Shown here one piece after another: positions 34,341 through 43,011 of a stretch of DNA of 64,000 nt. Source of the stretch: Streptomyces sp. A012304 (lineage in GTDB: Bacteria > Actinomycetota > Actinomycetes > Streptomycetales > Streptomycetaceae); assembly GCF_026008495.1 (NCBI RefSeq), contig NZ_BQUN01000005.1, forward strand, positions 1-64,000, given 5' to 3'. The notes under the pieces were generated by a model. It was given only the letters and a program-made list of their open reading frames with translations, was not told the origin of the DNA and searched no databases. Position 1 is the stretch's first letter. Every line of letters begins with the position of its first letter. The position numbers and the translations under genes were made by a program.

Positions 34341-35274
34341 AGCCCCCCTGGTCGTCCAGTTCCCCTTCACCCGGTCGCTCGGACCCGTGCAGAGCGCCTT
34401 CCTCACCGGCCTGCGCGAGCGCGTCGTCCTCGGCGTGCGGGCCACCGACAGCCGCGTCCTCGTCCCGCCCGTCGAGTACGACCCCGTCACCGCCGAAGAG
34501 CTCCGCGACCTCGTCGAGGTGGCCCCCACCGGCACCGTCACCACCTGGGCCTGGAACCACGCCCCCCGCCGCGGCCAGCCCCTCGACACACCCTTCGCCT
34601 GGGTCCTGGTCCGCCTCGACGGCGCCGACACCGCCCTCCTGCACGCCCTCGACGCCCCCGGCCCCGACGCCGTGCGCACCGGGATGCGGGTCCGCGTCCG
34701 CTGGGCGCGGGAGCCCTCCGGCGCCATCACGGACATCGCCTGCTTCGAGCCGTACGACGGTGATCCGGTCCACGTCGCGGGCTCCTCCGGCGAGTTCGAG
34801 GAGCCGGTCGGCGGCATCGTCGCCGAGGCGCGCCTCGACTACACCTACTCACCCGGCCGCGCCCAGAGCGCCTACATCGACGCCCTCGCCGAACACCGGA
34901 TCGTCGGCGAGCGCTGCCCCTCCTGCCGCAAGGTGTACGTGCCGCCGAGGGGCGCGTGCCCCACCTGCGGCGTCGCCACCGCCGAACAGGTGGAAGTGGG
35001 CCCGCGCGGCACGGTCACCACGTTCTGCATCGTCAACATCAAGGCCTCTCATACGGCGAACGCGGACATCGAGGTGCCCTACGTCTACGCCCACATCGCC
35101 CTCGACGGCGCCGACCTCGCGCTGCACGGCCGCATCGGCGGCATCCCCTACGACCAGGTGCGCATGGGCCTCAGGGTCGAGCCGGTGTGGACGCGAGGAG
35201 CCCGTCACCCCGACCACTACCGGCCGACCGGCGAACCCGACGCGCAGTACGACACCTACAAGGAGCTGCTGTGA
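34324..35274 (+). CDS. Tandem DUF35 OB-fold / zinc-ribbon protein
   Basis: A 316-residue protein with two DUF35 units. The first (about 15-150) has an OB-fold (GTVTTWAWNHA near 70-80) but no zinc-ribbon cysteines. The second (about 180-310) has a full ribbon C198-P-S-C201 and C212-P-T-C215, then its OB-fold (GTVTTFCIVNI). DUF35 proteins bind acyl-CoA and partner thiolase-fold enzymes, such as ChsH2 with the Ltp2 retro-aldolase in cholesterol degradation. The next gene starts on its stop codon (GTGA), which fits a complex with the two thiolase-like proteins. Confidence 0.85.
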   Translation: MPHVLKAPLVVQFPFTRSLGPVQSAFLTGLRERVVLGVRATDSRVLVPPVEYDPVTAEELRDLVEVAPTGTVTTWAWNHAPRRGQPLDTPFAWVLVRLDGADTALLHALDAPGPDAVRTGMRVRVRWAREPSGAITDIACFEPYDGDPVHVAGSSGEFEEPVGGIVAEARLDYTYSPGRAQSAYIDALAEHRIVGERCPSCRKVYVPPRGACPTCGVATAEQVEVGPRGTVTTFCIVNIKASHTANADIEVPYVYAHIALDGADLALHGRIGGIPYDQVRMGLRVEPVWTRGARHPDHYRPTGEPDAQYDTYKELL

Positions 35275-36320
35275 CGCGTGACATCGCGGTCGTCGCCTTC
35301 GCCCAGTCCGCCACCCTGCGCACCACCGAGGAACTCTCCGAGGTGGAGATGCTCATGCCGGTCCTGCACGAGGTCCTGGACCGCACCGGCCTGAAGACCG
35401 CGGACATCGGCTTCACCTGCTCCGGCTCCAGCGACTACCTCGCCGGCCGCGCCTTCTCCTTCACCCTCGCCCTCGACGGCGTCGGCGCCTGGCCGCCCAT
35501 CTCCGAGTCCCACGTCGAGATGGACGGCGCGTGGGCCCTGTACGAGGCCTGGACCAAACTGCTCACCGGCGACGCCGACACCGCGCTCGTCTACTCCTAC
35601 GGCAAGTCCTCACCCGGTTCGCTGCGCGACGTCCTCACCCGCCAGCTCGACCCGTACTACGTCGCCCCCCTGTGGCCCGACTCCGTCGCCCTCGCCGCCC
35701 TCCAGGCCCAGGCGCTGATCGACGCGGGCGCCACCGACGAACCCGCCCTCGCCGCGATCGGCGCCCGCAGCCGACGCGCCGCGACCCTCAACCCCCACGC
35801 CCAGCTGCGCGGTCCCACACCCCACGGCGACTACGTCGTACGGCCCTTGCGGACCGGTGACTGCCCGCCCGTCGGCGACGGCGCCGCCGCCGTGATCCTC
35901 GCCGCGGGGGAGCGGGCCCGCGAGCTGTGCTCCCGCCCCGCCTGGATCCGCGGCATCGACCACCGCGTCGAGGCCCACGCCCTCGGCGTGCGCGACCTGA
36001 CCGACTCGCCCTCCACCCGCCTCGCCGCCGAGAACGCCGGCGCCTTCCAACGACCGGTCGACACCGCCGAGTTGCACGCCCCCTTCACCTCCCAGGAGGT
36101 CGTCCTGCGCAAGGCGCTGCGGCTCGACGACAGCGTGCGCGTGAACCTCTCCGGCGGTGCCCTCGCCGCCAACCCGATGATGGCCGCCGGCCTCGTCCGC
36201 GTCGGCGAGGCCGCCGCCCGCGTCCACCGGGGCGACTCCGACCGCGCCCTGGCCCACGCCACGTCCGGCCCGTGCCTGCAACAGAACCTGGTCGCCGTAC
36301 TCGAAGGGGATCCGCGATGA
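35271..36320 (+). CDS. Thiolase-fold protein 1 (lipid-transfer-protein-like)
   Basis: A 349-residue thiolase-fold protein. The C-terminal half keeps family features (GDGAAAVILAAGERA near 201-215, LHAPFTSQEVVLRKAL, and VNLSGGALAANPMMAAGLVR near 289-308). At the position where thiolases have the nucleophilic Cys in an N-C-x-S-G context, this protein reads HVEMDGAWALYEA, so no Cys is present. Loss of that Cys is seen in Ltp2-type retro-aldolases. It overlaps the genes on both sides (GTGA and ATGA), which indicates coupled synthesis of a complex. Confidence 0.83.
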   Translation: MTRDIAVVAFAQSATLRTTEELSEVEMLMPVLHEVLDRTGLKTADIGFTCSGSSDYLAGRAFSFTLALDGVGAWPPISESHVEMDGAWALYEAWTKLLTGDADTALVYSYGKSSPGSLRDVLTRQLDPYYVAPLWPDSVALAALQAQALIDAGATDEPALAAIGARSRRAATLNPHAQLRGPTPHGDYVVRPLRTGDCPPVGDGAAAVILAAGERARELCSRPAWIRGIDHRVEAHALGVRDLTDSPSTRLAAENAGAFQRPVDTAELHAPFTSQEVVLRKALRLDDSVRVNLSGGALAANPMMAAGLVRVGEAAARVHRGDSDRALAHATSGPCLQQNLVAVLEGDPR

Positions 36321-37483
36321 GCAAGGAGCCCGTGGCCGTCGTGGGCATCGGCCAGACCAAGCACGTCGCCGCCCGGCGGGACGTCTCGATCGCCGGACTG
36401 GTCCGGGAGGCCGCCCGACGCGCCCTCGACGACGCCGAGTTGACCTGGGCCGACATCGACGCCGTCGTCATCGGCAAGGCACCCGACTTCTTCGAGGGCG
36501 TCATGATGCCCGAGCTGTACCTCGCCGACGCCCTCGGCGCCGTCGGCAAACCCATGCTGCGCGTGCACACCGCCGGGTCGGTCGGCGGCTCCACCGCACT
36601 GGTCGCCGCCAACCTGGTCGCCGCCCGCGTCCACGCCACCGTCCTCACCCTGGCCTTCGAGAAGCAGTCCGAGTCCAACGCCATGTGGGGCCTGTCCCTG
36701 CCGATCCCCTTCCAGCAGCCCCTGCTGGCCGGCGCGGGCGGCTTCTTCGCGCCGCACGTGCGCGCCTACATGCGGCGCAGCGGCGCCCCCGACACGGTCG
36801 GTTCGCTCGTCGCCTACAAGGACCGCCGCAACGCGCTGAAGAACCCCTGGGCCCACCTCCACGAGCACGACATCACCCTGGAGAAGGTGCAGGCCTCGCC
36901 CATGCTCTGGGACCCGATCCGCTACTCCGAGACCTGCCCCTCCTCCGACGGCGCCTGCGCGATGGTCCTCACCGACCGCGCCGGAGCGGCCCGCTCCCCG
37001 CGCCCGCCCGCCTGGATGCTCGGCGGCGCGATGCGCAGCGAACCGACCCTGTTCGCCGGGAAGGACTTCGTGTCGCCGCAGGCCGGCAAGGACTGCGCGG
37101 CCGACGTGTACCGCCAGGCCGGGATCTCCGAACCGCGCCGGGACATCGACGCCGCCGAGATCTACGTGCCGTTCTCCTGGTACGAACCCATGTGGCTGGA
37201 GAACCTCGGCTTCGCCGACGAGGGCGAGGGCTGGAAACTCACCGAGGCAGGCGTCACCGAACTCGACGGCGACCTGCCCGTCAACATGTCGGGCGGCGTG
37301 CTCTCCACCAACCCCATCGGCGCCTCCGGCATGATCCGCTTCGCCGAAGCGGCCCTCCAGGTGCGCGGACAGGCCGGGGAACACCAGGTGGACGGCGCCC
37401 GCAGGGTCCTCGGACACGCCTACGGCGGCGGCTCCCAGTTCTTCTCCATGTGGCTCGTCGGCGCGCAACCCCCGGACAGCTGA
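36317..37483 (+). CDS. Thiolase-fold protein 2 (acetyl-CoA acetyltransferase-like)
   Basis: A 388-residue thiolase-fold protein beginning PVAVVGIGQTKHVAARRDVS. The usual nucleophile region reads RVHTAGSVGGSTALVAANLV (about 77-96) with no Cys. The C-terminal NMSGGVLSTNPIGASGMIRF and GHAYGGGSQFFSMW keep the thiolase superfamily pattern, and a His precedes the Gly run. It therefore may not be a true thiolase. The last gene of the operon; the ATG overlaps the previous stop. No terminator is evident directly after it. Confidence 0.83.
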   Translation: MSKEPVAVVGIGQTKHVAARRDVSIAGLVREAARRALDDAELTWADIDAVVIGKAPDFFEGVMMPELYLADALGAVGKPMLRVHTAGSVGGSTALVAANLVAARVHATVLTLAFEKQSESNAMWGLSLPIPFQQPLLAGAGGFFAPHVRAYMRRSGAPDTVGSLVAYKDRRNALKNPWAHLHEHDITLEKVQASPMLWDPIRYSETCPSSDGACAMVLTDRAGAARSPRPPAWMLGGAMRSEPTLFAGKDFVSPQAGKDCAADVYRQAGISEPRRDIDAAEIYVPFSWYEPMWLENLGFADEGEGWKLTEAGVTELDGDLPVNMSGGVLSTNPIGASGMIRFAEAALQVRGQAGEHQVDGARRVLGHAYGGGSQFFSMWLVGAQPPDS

Positions 37484-37526
37484 AAGGTCGCCGCCATGTG
37501 CTCTGTCCGGGCCCGGTGACGATCGC

Positions 37527-37532
37527 TAGGCT
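37527..37532 (+). promoter_or_regulatory. Putative -10 element for the DUF397 gene
   Basis: TAGGCT lies 33 bases upstream of the GTG start. A weak TGTCCG sits 17 bases further up. Confidence 0.35.
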
Positions 37533-37565
37533 GGCCGCGGACGACGAACCGGGAGGAGCACGGAC

Positions 37566-37808
37566 GTGGCCGAGAGCACCATCCAGCAGCAGCCGTTCGC
37601 GGGCTGGGAGAAGCCGGAGCTGGACCTCAGCAACGCCGAATGGCAGTCCAGCAGCCGAGGCCGGGGGGATGTCCAGATCGCCTTCGTCGAGGGCTTCATC
37701 GCGATGCGCAACAGCGGCCGCCCCGAGAGCCCGTCCCTGATCTTCACGCCCGCCGAGTGGGGCGCGTTCGTGTCGGGGGCGCGGGAAGGGGAGTTCGACC
37801 TGACCTGA
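37566..37808 (+). CDS. DUF397 domain protein
   Basis: An 80-residue protein of the DUF397 family. Family features are WQSSSRGRGDVQIAFVEGFI (26-45), MRNSGRPESPSLIFTPAEWG (about 47-66) and the terminal FVSGAREGEFD. Many such proteins pair with an adjacent XRE-type DNA-binding regulator and influence differentiation or antibiotic output. No XRE gene lies beside this one, so it is an orphan. The GTG has a strong GGGAGGAG ribosome site. Confidence 0.88.
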   Translation: MAESTIQQQPFAGWEKPELDLSNAEWQSSSRGRGDVQIAFVEGFIAMRNSGRPESPSLIFTPAEWGAFVSGAREGEFDLT

Positions 37809-37959
37809 GCCGCCGACCGCACCCGGCCCCGCCTCGACGGGCCGAACCGGCGGTGTTCGCCCTCAATTTCCGGACACGCGACCCACGGGACGCGGCCGGG
37901 GCCGATGCCTGAGCCAGGCTGGCCCCAGCAGGACACGGGTCGTATCCGGAGGTGGGACC

Positions 37960-38862
37960 ATGAGCACCCTGCCGGTCGTCGCGGCGGTCGACGGTTCCGA
38001 CGACAGCTGGCGCGCCCTGGACTGGGCCCTCGACGCCGCACGCCGTCGCGGTGCCCCCCTGCGCGTGGCGCACGTACGCCAGTACGACGCCTGGGCCCAC
38101 CCCGGCGCCCCTGTCGTCCTCCCCCCGCCCCCGGACGAGGATCCGGTGCTCGCCGAGGCCCGCGCCCGGCTGGCGGGCACGGCGGAGGGGACGGAGGTGG
38201 AGTACGCCGGGCTGGACGGGGCGCCGGGCGCGCTGCTGCCGGAACTGGGGGCCGAGGCCGATCTGCTCGTCCTCGGGTCCCGGGGCCGCGGCGGCTTCGC
38301 CCGACTGCTGCTCGGCTCCAACGGCCTGACCGCCGCCCGGGACGCCGAGTGCCCGGTCGTCATCGTGCCGCGGCCCGGCCGCGAGGTCGACGGCCCACCG
38401 CCGCGGCCCGGCCCCCGCGTGGTCGTGGGCCTCAAGGTGGACGGCCCCGACGACGCCACCCTCGACCTCGCCTTCACCGAGGCCGCCCTGCGCGACGCCC
38501 GCCTGGAGGTGGTCGCCGCCTACCCCTGGCCCCTCCAGACCTGGGCCGCCCCCGGCGAGCTGCTCCCGCCGCCCGTCGACCAGCAGGCCGTCGAGCACGA
38601 GACGCGCACCCTCGCCGAGGGATTCCTCGCCGCCCACCGCGAGCGCCACCCCGAGGTCCCTGCCGAGCCCCGCCCGGTCCCCGGCGACGCGGCCGGCCAC
38701 CTCGTCGCCGCCTCCCTCGAGGCCGACCTGGTCGTCGTGGGCCGTCACCGCCGCCGCCTGCTGGCCCCCGCCCGCATGCTGGGCTCCGTCACCCACGCGG
38801 TCCTGCTGCACGCGGCGAGCCCGGTGGCCGTGGTGCCGCCCGCGCCGGCCGAGGACCACTGA
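37960..38862 (+). CDS. Universal stress protein, two UspA domains
   Basis: A 300-residue protein made of two UspA domains (about 5-140 and 150-295). The first has the ATP-binding signature LVLGSRGRGGFARLLLGSNG followed by ECPVVIVP. The second has LVVVGRHRRRLLAPARMLGS and ends SPVAVVPP, with a less perfect ATP motif. Such proteins accumulate under starvation or hypoxia in actinobacteria. GGAGGTGGG precedes the ATG. It stands alone between small genes. Confidence 0.9.
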   Translation: MSTLPVVAAVDGSDDSWRALDWALDAARRRGAPLRVAHVRQYDAWAHPGAPVVLPPPPDEDPVLAEARARLAGTAEGTEVEYAGLDGAPGALLPELGAEADLLVLGSRGRGGFARLLLGSNGLTAARDAECPVVIVPRPGREVDGPPPRPGPRVVVGLKVDGPDDATLDLAFTEAALRDARLEVVAAYPWPLQTWAAPGELLPPPVDQQAVEHETRTLAEGFLAAHRERHPEVPAEPRPVPGDAAGHLVAASLEADLVVVGRHRRRLLAPARMLGSVTHAVLLHAASPVAVVPPAPAEDH

Positions 38863-38927
38863 CCACCCACGCGTCTCCGTCCCACCCACCGCACGTGACC
38901 TCCCGCACATCCTGGAACGGCACCACG

Positions 38928-38933
38928 TACCAT
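38928..38933 (+). promoter_or_regulatory. Putative -10 element for a leaderless transcript
   Basis: TACCAT ends six bases before the ATG at 38940, and no ribosome site is present. Confidence 0.35.
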
Positions 38934-38939
38934 GGCCGC

Positions 38940-39437
38940 ATGTCGTTCCTCCGCCGCCGCAGCGCCACGCCCGCCGGGCCCGACTTCGACGTACTGGCCA
39001 TGGACCCGGGCGACTGGCCCGGCAACCTCGGCGCCGGACTGCTGCCCGCCCCCGACGGCAGCTGCCAGGGCGTCTTCCTGCGCTACGACCTGTTCGGCGG
39101 CCGGGGCCCCGCGATGATCATCGGCAATCTGCCGGAGGGCTCCCCCGCCCGTGACGTCGCCGAGGGCGAGGTCCCCTTCGAGGTCGCCCAGCTGCTGCTC
39201 GCGCTGGAGAACGACGAGGAGGTGACCGTCGTCGGCACCGAGGACATGCCGGTGATGCAGGGCGACAACCTCCTGATCGTGCGCCGCCTCAAGCTCTCCG
39301 AGAGCCGCATCTCCTGCGTCCAGTTCGACCGCAGCGACAACGTCCTGGTGACCATCGCCGCCTGGGACCGCCCCATCACCGACGACCTGTACGCCCTGCT
39401 GAAGCCGCTCCCGGCGGAGCTTTTCCAGCAGGGCTGA
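38940..39437 (+). CDS. Conserved hypothetical protein, 165 residues
   Basis: A soluble, acidic alpha/beta protein that begins MSFLRRRSATPAGPDFDVLA. It has recurring beta segments (GVFLRYDLFGG, MIIGNLPEGS, LLIVRRLKLSES, VLVTIAAWDRP). I do not recognise a family with a known role, though the codon pattern and order look like a real, conserved Streptomyces gene. No membrane span or signal. A weak hairpin follows, shared with the convergent amidase gene. Confidence 0.72.
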   Translation: MSFLRRRSATPAGPDFDVLAMDPGDWPGNLGAGLLPAPDGSCQGVFLRYDLFGGRGPAMIIGNLPEGSPARDVAEGEVPFEVAQLLLALENDEEVTVVGTEDMPVMQGDNLLIVRRLKLSESRISCVQFDRSDNVLVTIAAWDRPITDDLYALLKPLPAELFQQG

Positions 39438-39441
39438 GCGA

Positions 39442-39460
39442 TCCGGAGGGCTCTTCCGGA
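39442..39460. terminator. Weak terminator between convergent genes
   Basis: TCCGGA occurs on both sides of a 7-base loop (39442-39447 and 39455-39460) and can pair. Confidence 0.4.
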
Positions 39461-39463
39461 CCC

Positions 39464-41434
39464 CTAGACGGCCGACAGGCGGACGTCCGCCGCCCGGACG
39501 AACGCCACCCGGTGCCCGTACTGGATCTCGTAGTACAGCTCCTTGCCCACCACGACGCGGTGCGCGTCGGTGGCGAAGCCGCCCGCGTAGTAGTACTCGC
39601 CGGGCACCTTGCCGCCGACGACGTACTTCTGCCCCTTCGGCAGCCGGTACGGCAGCGGTGACAACGGCTGGGCCGGGACCCCCGCCGGATAGGCCGACGC
39701 CTCCGGATAGGCGCGGCCGTACACCGGGACGCTGTCCAGGCCGTCCTTCGGGGTCACCACCGAGCCGGACGCGGGCACGGCGGCCGGCTGCCGCGCCGGG
39801 TTGCGGAACCACGCCTTCTGCCCCAGGTACCAGATCGCCGTCCACTCGCCCCACCGGTCGGCCACCGCGAACCGCTGCCCGGTCGAGACCCGCGAGGAGA
39901 GGTCGTTCACGCCGGTCGTGGGGGCCGTGCCCAGGCCGACGTCCTTGATCAGCGGCGATGTCTCGTCGTGGTCGGAGTACAGCCGCACCGCGCCGGAGCC
40001 GTGCGCCGCGCACGGCTCACCCCGGGTGCGGCAGCCCGTGAACACCGGCCGGTTCGTCGTGTACTCCGGCAGGATCGTCACCAGCCCGCCGCCCACGCGG
40101 GCCGTGGCCTCCAGGGGCCGGCCCAGCAGCTCGAAGTAGTGCCGCCAGTCCCAGTACGGGCCCGGGTCGGTGTGCATGCCCGGCGCGGACGCCGCCGTCG
40201 CGCCGGGCACGGTGTCATGGCCGAGGATGTGCTGCCGGTCCAGCGGAATGCCGTACTTCGCGGCCAGGTACGTCACCAGCCGCGCCGACGACCGGTACAT
40301 CGCCTCCGTGTACCAGGCGTCGGGGGAGGCGAGGAAGCCCTCGTGCTCCAGACCGATCGACTTGGTGTTGACGTACCAGTTCCCGGCGTGCCAGGCCACG
40401 TCCTTCGCCCGCACATGCTGCGCGACATGGCCGTCGGTGGAGCGCAGCGAGTAGTTCCAGGACACGTAGGCGGGGTCCTGGACCAGGTCGATCACTCCCT
40501 CCCAGCCGCCCTCGGTGTCATGGACGACGATGTACTCGATGGACTGCGAGGCCGGGCGGTCGCCCAGGTCGTGGTTGCCGTAGTCGTCGTCGCCCCACCG
40601 CGCGTACGGTGCCGGGACCCACTCGCAGGACACGGTCGCCGGGCACTCGGTGCCCGCCGCGGTGGCCGTCCGCATACCGCTGTGCCGCAGCTGGCCGGTG
40701 TCGGGCCGCAGACCCGGATGCGCCGGCAGGGTGACTTGCTGCCCCGCGTCCGTGGTGCGTCGCGCGCCGGTGCGGATCACCTCGTACACGTCGTTCGCGT
40801 AGGCGGCGCCCGTCGCGGTGTCGTCGGCGCCCGAGAAGCGCGCCACCGCGCCGTACCACTCCGCCGGGTCGGCGCTCAGCGGCTCGCCCAGGTCGCGCTG
40901 GGCGGCGGCGAGCAGGGCGGCGCCGCCGGAGATGTTGGCCACGGGATCGGCTCGCACCGTCTCGATGCTCACGCCGATCAGCTCAGCCGCCGACACGAGC
41001 GTCTTGAGCCGGGCCGGGATCTCCGCGTCGTCCGGGAGCGCCGCCGAGGGGCGCAGGGGCCGGCGCGCCTCGTCGCCGCGCGGGTCCTCCGCGCCCCCGC
41101 TGTGGTGCGGGGCCGTGGTCAGGGCGGTGCGGGCGTCGGTGAGGTGCATCGGGCCGTAGCCGCCGATCACGCTCGGCGCCCCGCCGTGCGTGTCCCAGCG
41201 GGACTGGAGGTAGGAGACGCCCAGGAGCACACTCTGCGGCACCCGGAACTGGGCCGCCGCCGCGGTGAAGGCGTTCTGCAGCGAGTCCGGCGGCTCGGGC
41301 GCGGGCCGGCCGAGGGGTGGTGCGGCGCCGCCCATCAGGGGCAGCAGCAGGGAGACCGCGGCGAGGGCGCCGGCGTTCCTGCGGGTGCGTCTGTGTCCGG
41401 TGAGGGTGCGGGGGTCGGTGACGGATCCTCGCAA
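39464..41434 (-). CDS. Secreted N-acetylmuramoyl-L-alanine amidase
   Basis: A 656-residue exported protein with a twin-Arg-containing signal region (HRRTRRNAGALAAVSLLLPL). The Amidase_2 domain (about 295-430) has the zinc ligand His305 in YIVVHDTEGG, then SIGLEHEGF and HILGHDTVPG. The N-terminal region (about 50-225) resembles a helical lysozyme-like or LysM-accessory fold. The C-terminal 200 residues hold SH3-like repeats for cell-wall binding (GQRFAVADRWGEW). It probably trims peptidoglycan stem peptides. The start is TTG with AGGAGG five bases upstream, so a TTG start is well supported. Confidence 0.85.
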   Translation of the reverse strand: MRGSVTDPRTLTGHRRTRRNAGALAAVSLLLPLMGGAAPPLGRPAPEPPDSLQNAFTAAAAQFRVPQSVLLGVSYLQSRWDTHGGAPSVIGGYGPMHLTDARTALTTAPHHSGGAEDPRGDEARRPLRPSAALPDDAEIPARLKTLVSAAELIGVSIETVRADPVANISGGAALLAAAQRDLGEPLSADPAEWYGAVARFSGADDTATGAAYANDVYEVIRTGARRTTDAGQQVTLPAHPGLRPDTGQLRHSGMRTATAAGTECPATVSCEWVPAPYARWGDDDYGNHDLGDRPASQSIEYIVVHDTEGGWEGVIDLVQDPAYVSWNYSLRSTDGHVAQHVRAKDVAWHAGNWYVNTKSIGLEHEGFLASPDAWYTEAMYRSSARLVTYLAAKYGIPLDRQHILGHDTVPGATAASAPGMHTDPGPYWDWRHYFELLGRPLEATARVGGGLVTILPEYTTNRPVFTGCRTRGEPCAAHGSGAVRLYSDHDETSPLIKDVGLGTAPTTGVNDLSSRVSTGQRFAVADRWGEWTAIWYLGQKAWFRNPARQPAAVPASGSVVTPKDGLDSVPVYGRAYPEASAYPAGVPAQPLSPLPYRLPKGQKYVVGGKVPGEYYYAGGFATDAHRVVVGKELYYEIQYGHRVAFVRAADVRLSAV

Positions 41435-41591
41435 GGCGGCCTCCTGAGGCGTGCGAGCGGGGCGGGCGTGCGGAACCGGACCTGTGTGCGCGGTACCGGT
41501 TTGTCCGACGATCCGTCAATCATGCCGACCGATGGGTCATTTCCCACGGTACGAGGGGTTCGGCGCGTTTCGTGGTGGTCCGGACAGACGA

Positions 41592-41631
41592 AGGCCCGCG
41601 GTGCGCCGCCGCTCTGGCGCACCGCGGGCCT
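41592..41631 (-). terminator. Strong terminator after the phosphotransferase gene
   Basis: AGGCCCGCGGTGCGC and GCGCACCGCGGGCCT pair perfectly (15 bp) with a 10-base loop, 8 bases beyond the stop. Confidence 0.8.
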
Positions 41632-41639
41632 CCCTCCCC

Positions 41640-42779
41640 TCAGCGAGTGCCGACCGCCGCCCGAACGGCCCGTCGGGCCAGCTGGCAGTCGTCGTGCAGC
41701 CGCCGCAGCAGCAGCCGCTGCTCCTCGCCGGACGGCGCGGCACCCGGGTGGGCCATCCCGGGAGCCGTCGGGGCCGTGTCGTGCATCGAACGCTGCACGG
41801 CCGTCTCGTAGGTGCGGATCTCCCGGGTCAGGACCAGCATCAGATTCACCAGGAAGGCGTCCCGCGAGGCCGGGCCCGCGGACTGCGCGATCTGGCTGAT
41901 CTGCCGCCGTGCCACCGGCGCGTCGCCCAGGACCGACCACAGCGTGGCCAGGTCGTAGCCCGGCAGGTACCACCCCGCGTGCTCCCAGTCCACCAGCACT
42001 GGACCGGCCGGTGACAGAAGGATGTTCGACAGGAGGGCGTCGCCGTGGCAGAACTGGCCCATGCCCTGACGGCCCGCGGTCGCCGCGATGCCGTGCAGCA
42101 GCTTCTGCAGATCGCCCAGGTCCCGGTCGGTGAGCAGACCCAGTTCGTGGTAGCGGGAGATCCGGGCCGCGTAGTCCAACGGTGCGTCGAAGCTGCCCGC
42201 CGCCGGCCGCCAGGAGTTCAGCCGGCAGATCGCGGCGACCGCGGCCCTGATGTCCGCGCGCGGCGGGGCCTCCGTCGGATGCCGCTGGAGCGCCGCCGCC
42301 CGGCCGGGCATCCGTTCGACGACGAGTGTGCAGTTGTCCGGGTCCGCCGCGATCAGTCTCGGCACCCGCACCGGAGGGCGCTGCCGGACGAACGTGCGGT
42401 ATGCGGCTATTTCATGCCGGATCCGCTCGGCCCATACCGGGGAGTGGTCCAGTAAACACTTGGCGACGGCCGTGCTGCGTCCCGTCGTGCCGACCAGGAG
42501 CACGGACCGTCCGCTGCGGCGCAGCACCTGCACCGGGGAGAACTCCGGGCAGATCCGGTGCACCGACGCGATCGCCGTGCGCAGCTGGGCGCCCTGGGGG
42601 CCGGACAGGTCGAGCCTCCCGCTGAGCGGTTGCGTGCCGATCCCCGCCGCGCGACGGGCCCGGCCCGCGCCGAGCGCGGGGGCCGCCGACCGCGCGGGGT
42701 CGAGGTAGGGGCCGCCGCCGCCCGGGCGAGGGTGCAGCGACCGGGGCGGGGCGGACACGGAGGACGATGCTGCGTACAT
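41640..42779 (-). CDS. Aminoglycoside phosphotransferase-fold protein
   Basis: A 379-residue kinase-fold protein. The catalytic loop [13 protein letters not shown] (about 243-255) and the metal loop [20 protein letters not shown] (about 260-279) are typical of the APH/choline kinase family. The first 60 residues are Pro/Gly-rich and probably disordered. The substrate is unknown; antibiotic resistance should not be assumed. It is divergent from the nsdB-like gene. A region of direct repeats (CCTGGCGAA twice near 42930) lies between their starts. Confidence 0.8.
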   Translation of the reverse strand: MYAASSSVSAPPRSLHPRPGGGGPYLDPARSAAPALGAGRARRAAGIGTQPLSGRLDLSGPQGAQLRTAIASVHRICPEFSPVQVLRRSGRSVLLVGTTGRSTAVAKCLLDHSPVWAERIRHEIAAYRTFVRQRPPVRVPRLIAADPDNCTLVVERMPGRAAALQRHPTEAPPRADIRAAVAAICRLNSWRPAAGSFDAPLDYAARISRYHELGLLTDRDLGDLQKLLHGIAATAGRQGMGQFCHGDALLSNILLSPAGPVLVDWEHAGWYLPGYDLATLWSVLGDAPVARRQISQIAQSAGPASRDAFLVNLMLVLTREIRTYETAVQRSMHDTAPTAPGMAHPGAAPSGEEQRLLLRRLHDDCQLARRAVRAAVGTR

Positions 42780-43011
42780 GGGCGAAACAGATCCCTTCGT
42801 GTGCCAGAAGTCAAAACGCTGCCCCGACCGGCCTTCGCGGGTGCACCCTGGGGAATGTCCCTCGGCGACCGGGTCGGGGTGGCGCGTTCCTACCTGACAC
42901 CCGATGCCCAGTGGCACACCATCTGGCGCACCCTGGCGAACCCTGGCGAATAGTCGCCCGGCAACTTTCACGGGGCTACTGTCAACTCAGCCGAGAACCT
43001 GGGGGCTTGAC

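Noticed and set aside
23491-37483. Polyketide or nonribosomal peptide biosynthetic cluster
   Set aside because: The ligases and thiolase-like proteins occur without ketosynthase, carrier protein or condensation domains, so catabolism fits better.
37566-37808. DUF397 as part of a helix-turn-helix pair
   Set aside because: No XRE-type regulator lies next to it on either side.
42904-43011. Earlier ATG start for the nsdB-type gene
   Set aside because: The added 36 residues look like translated promoter sequence, and the family protein begins at about SGQPNTRL.
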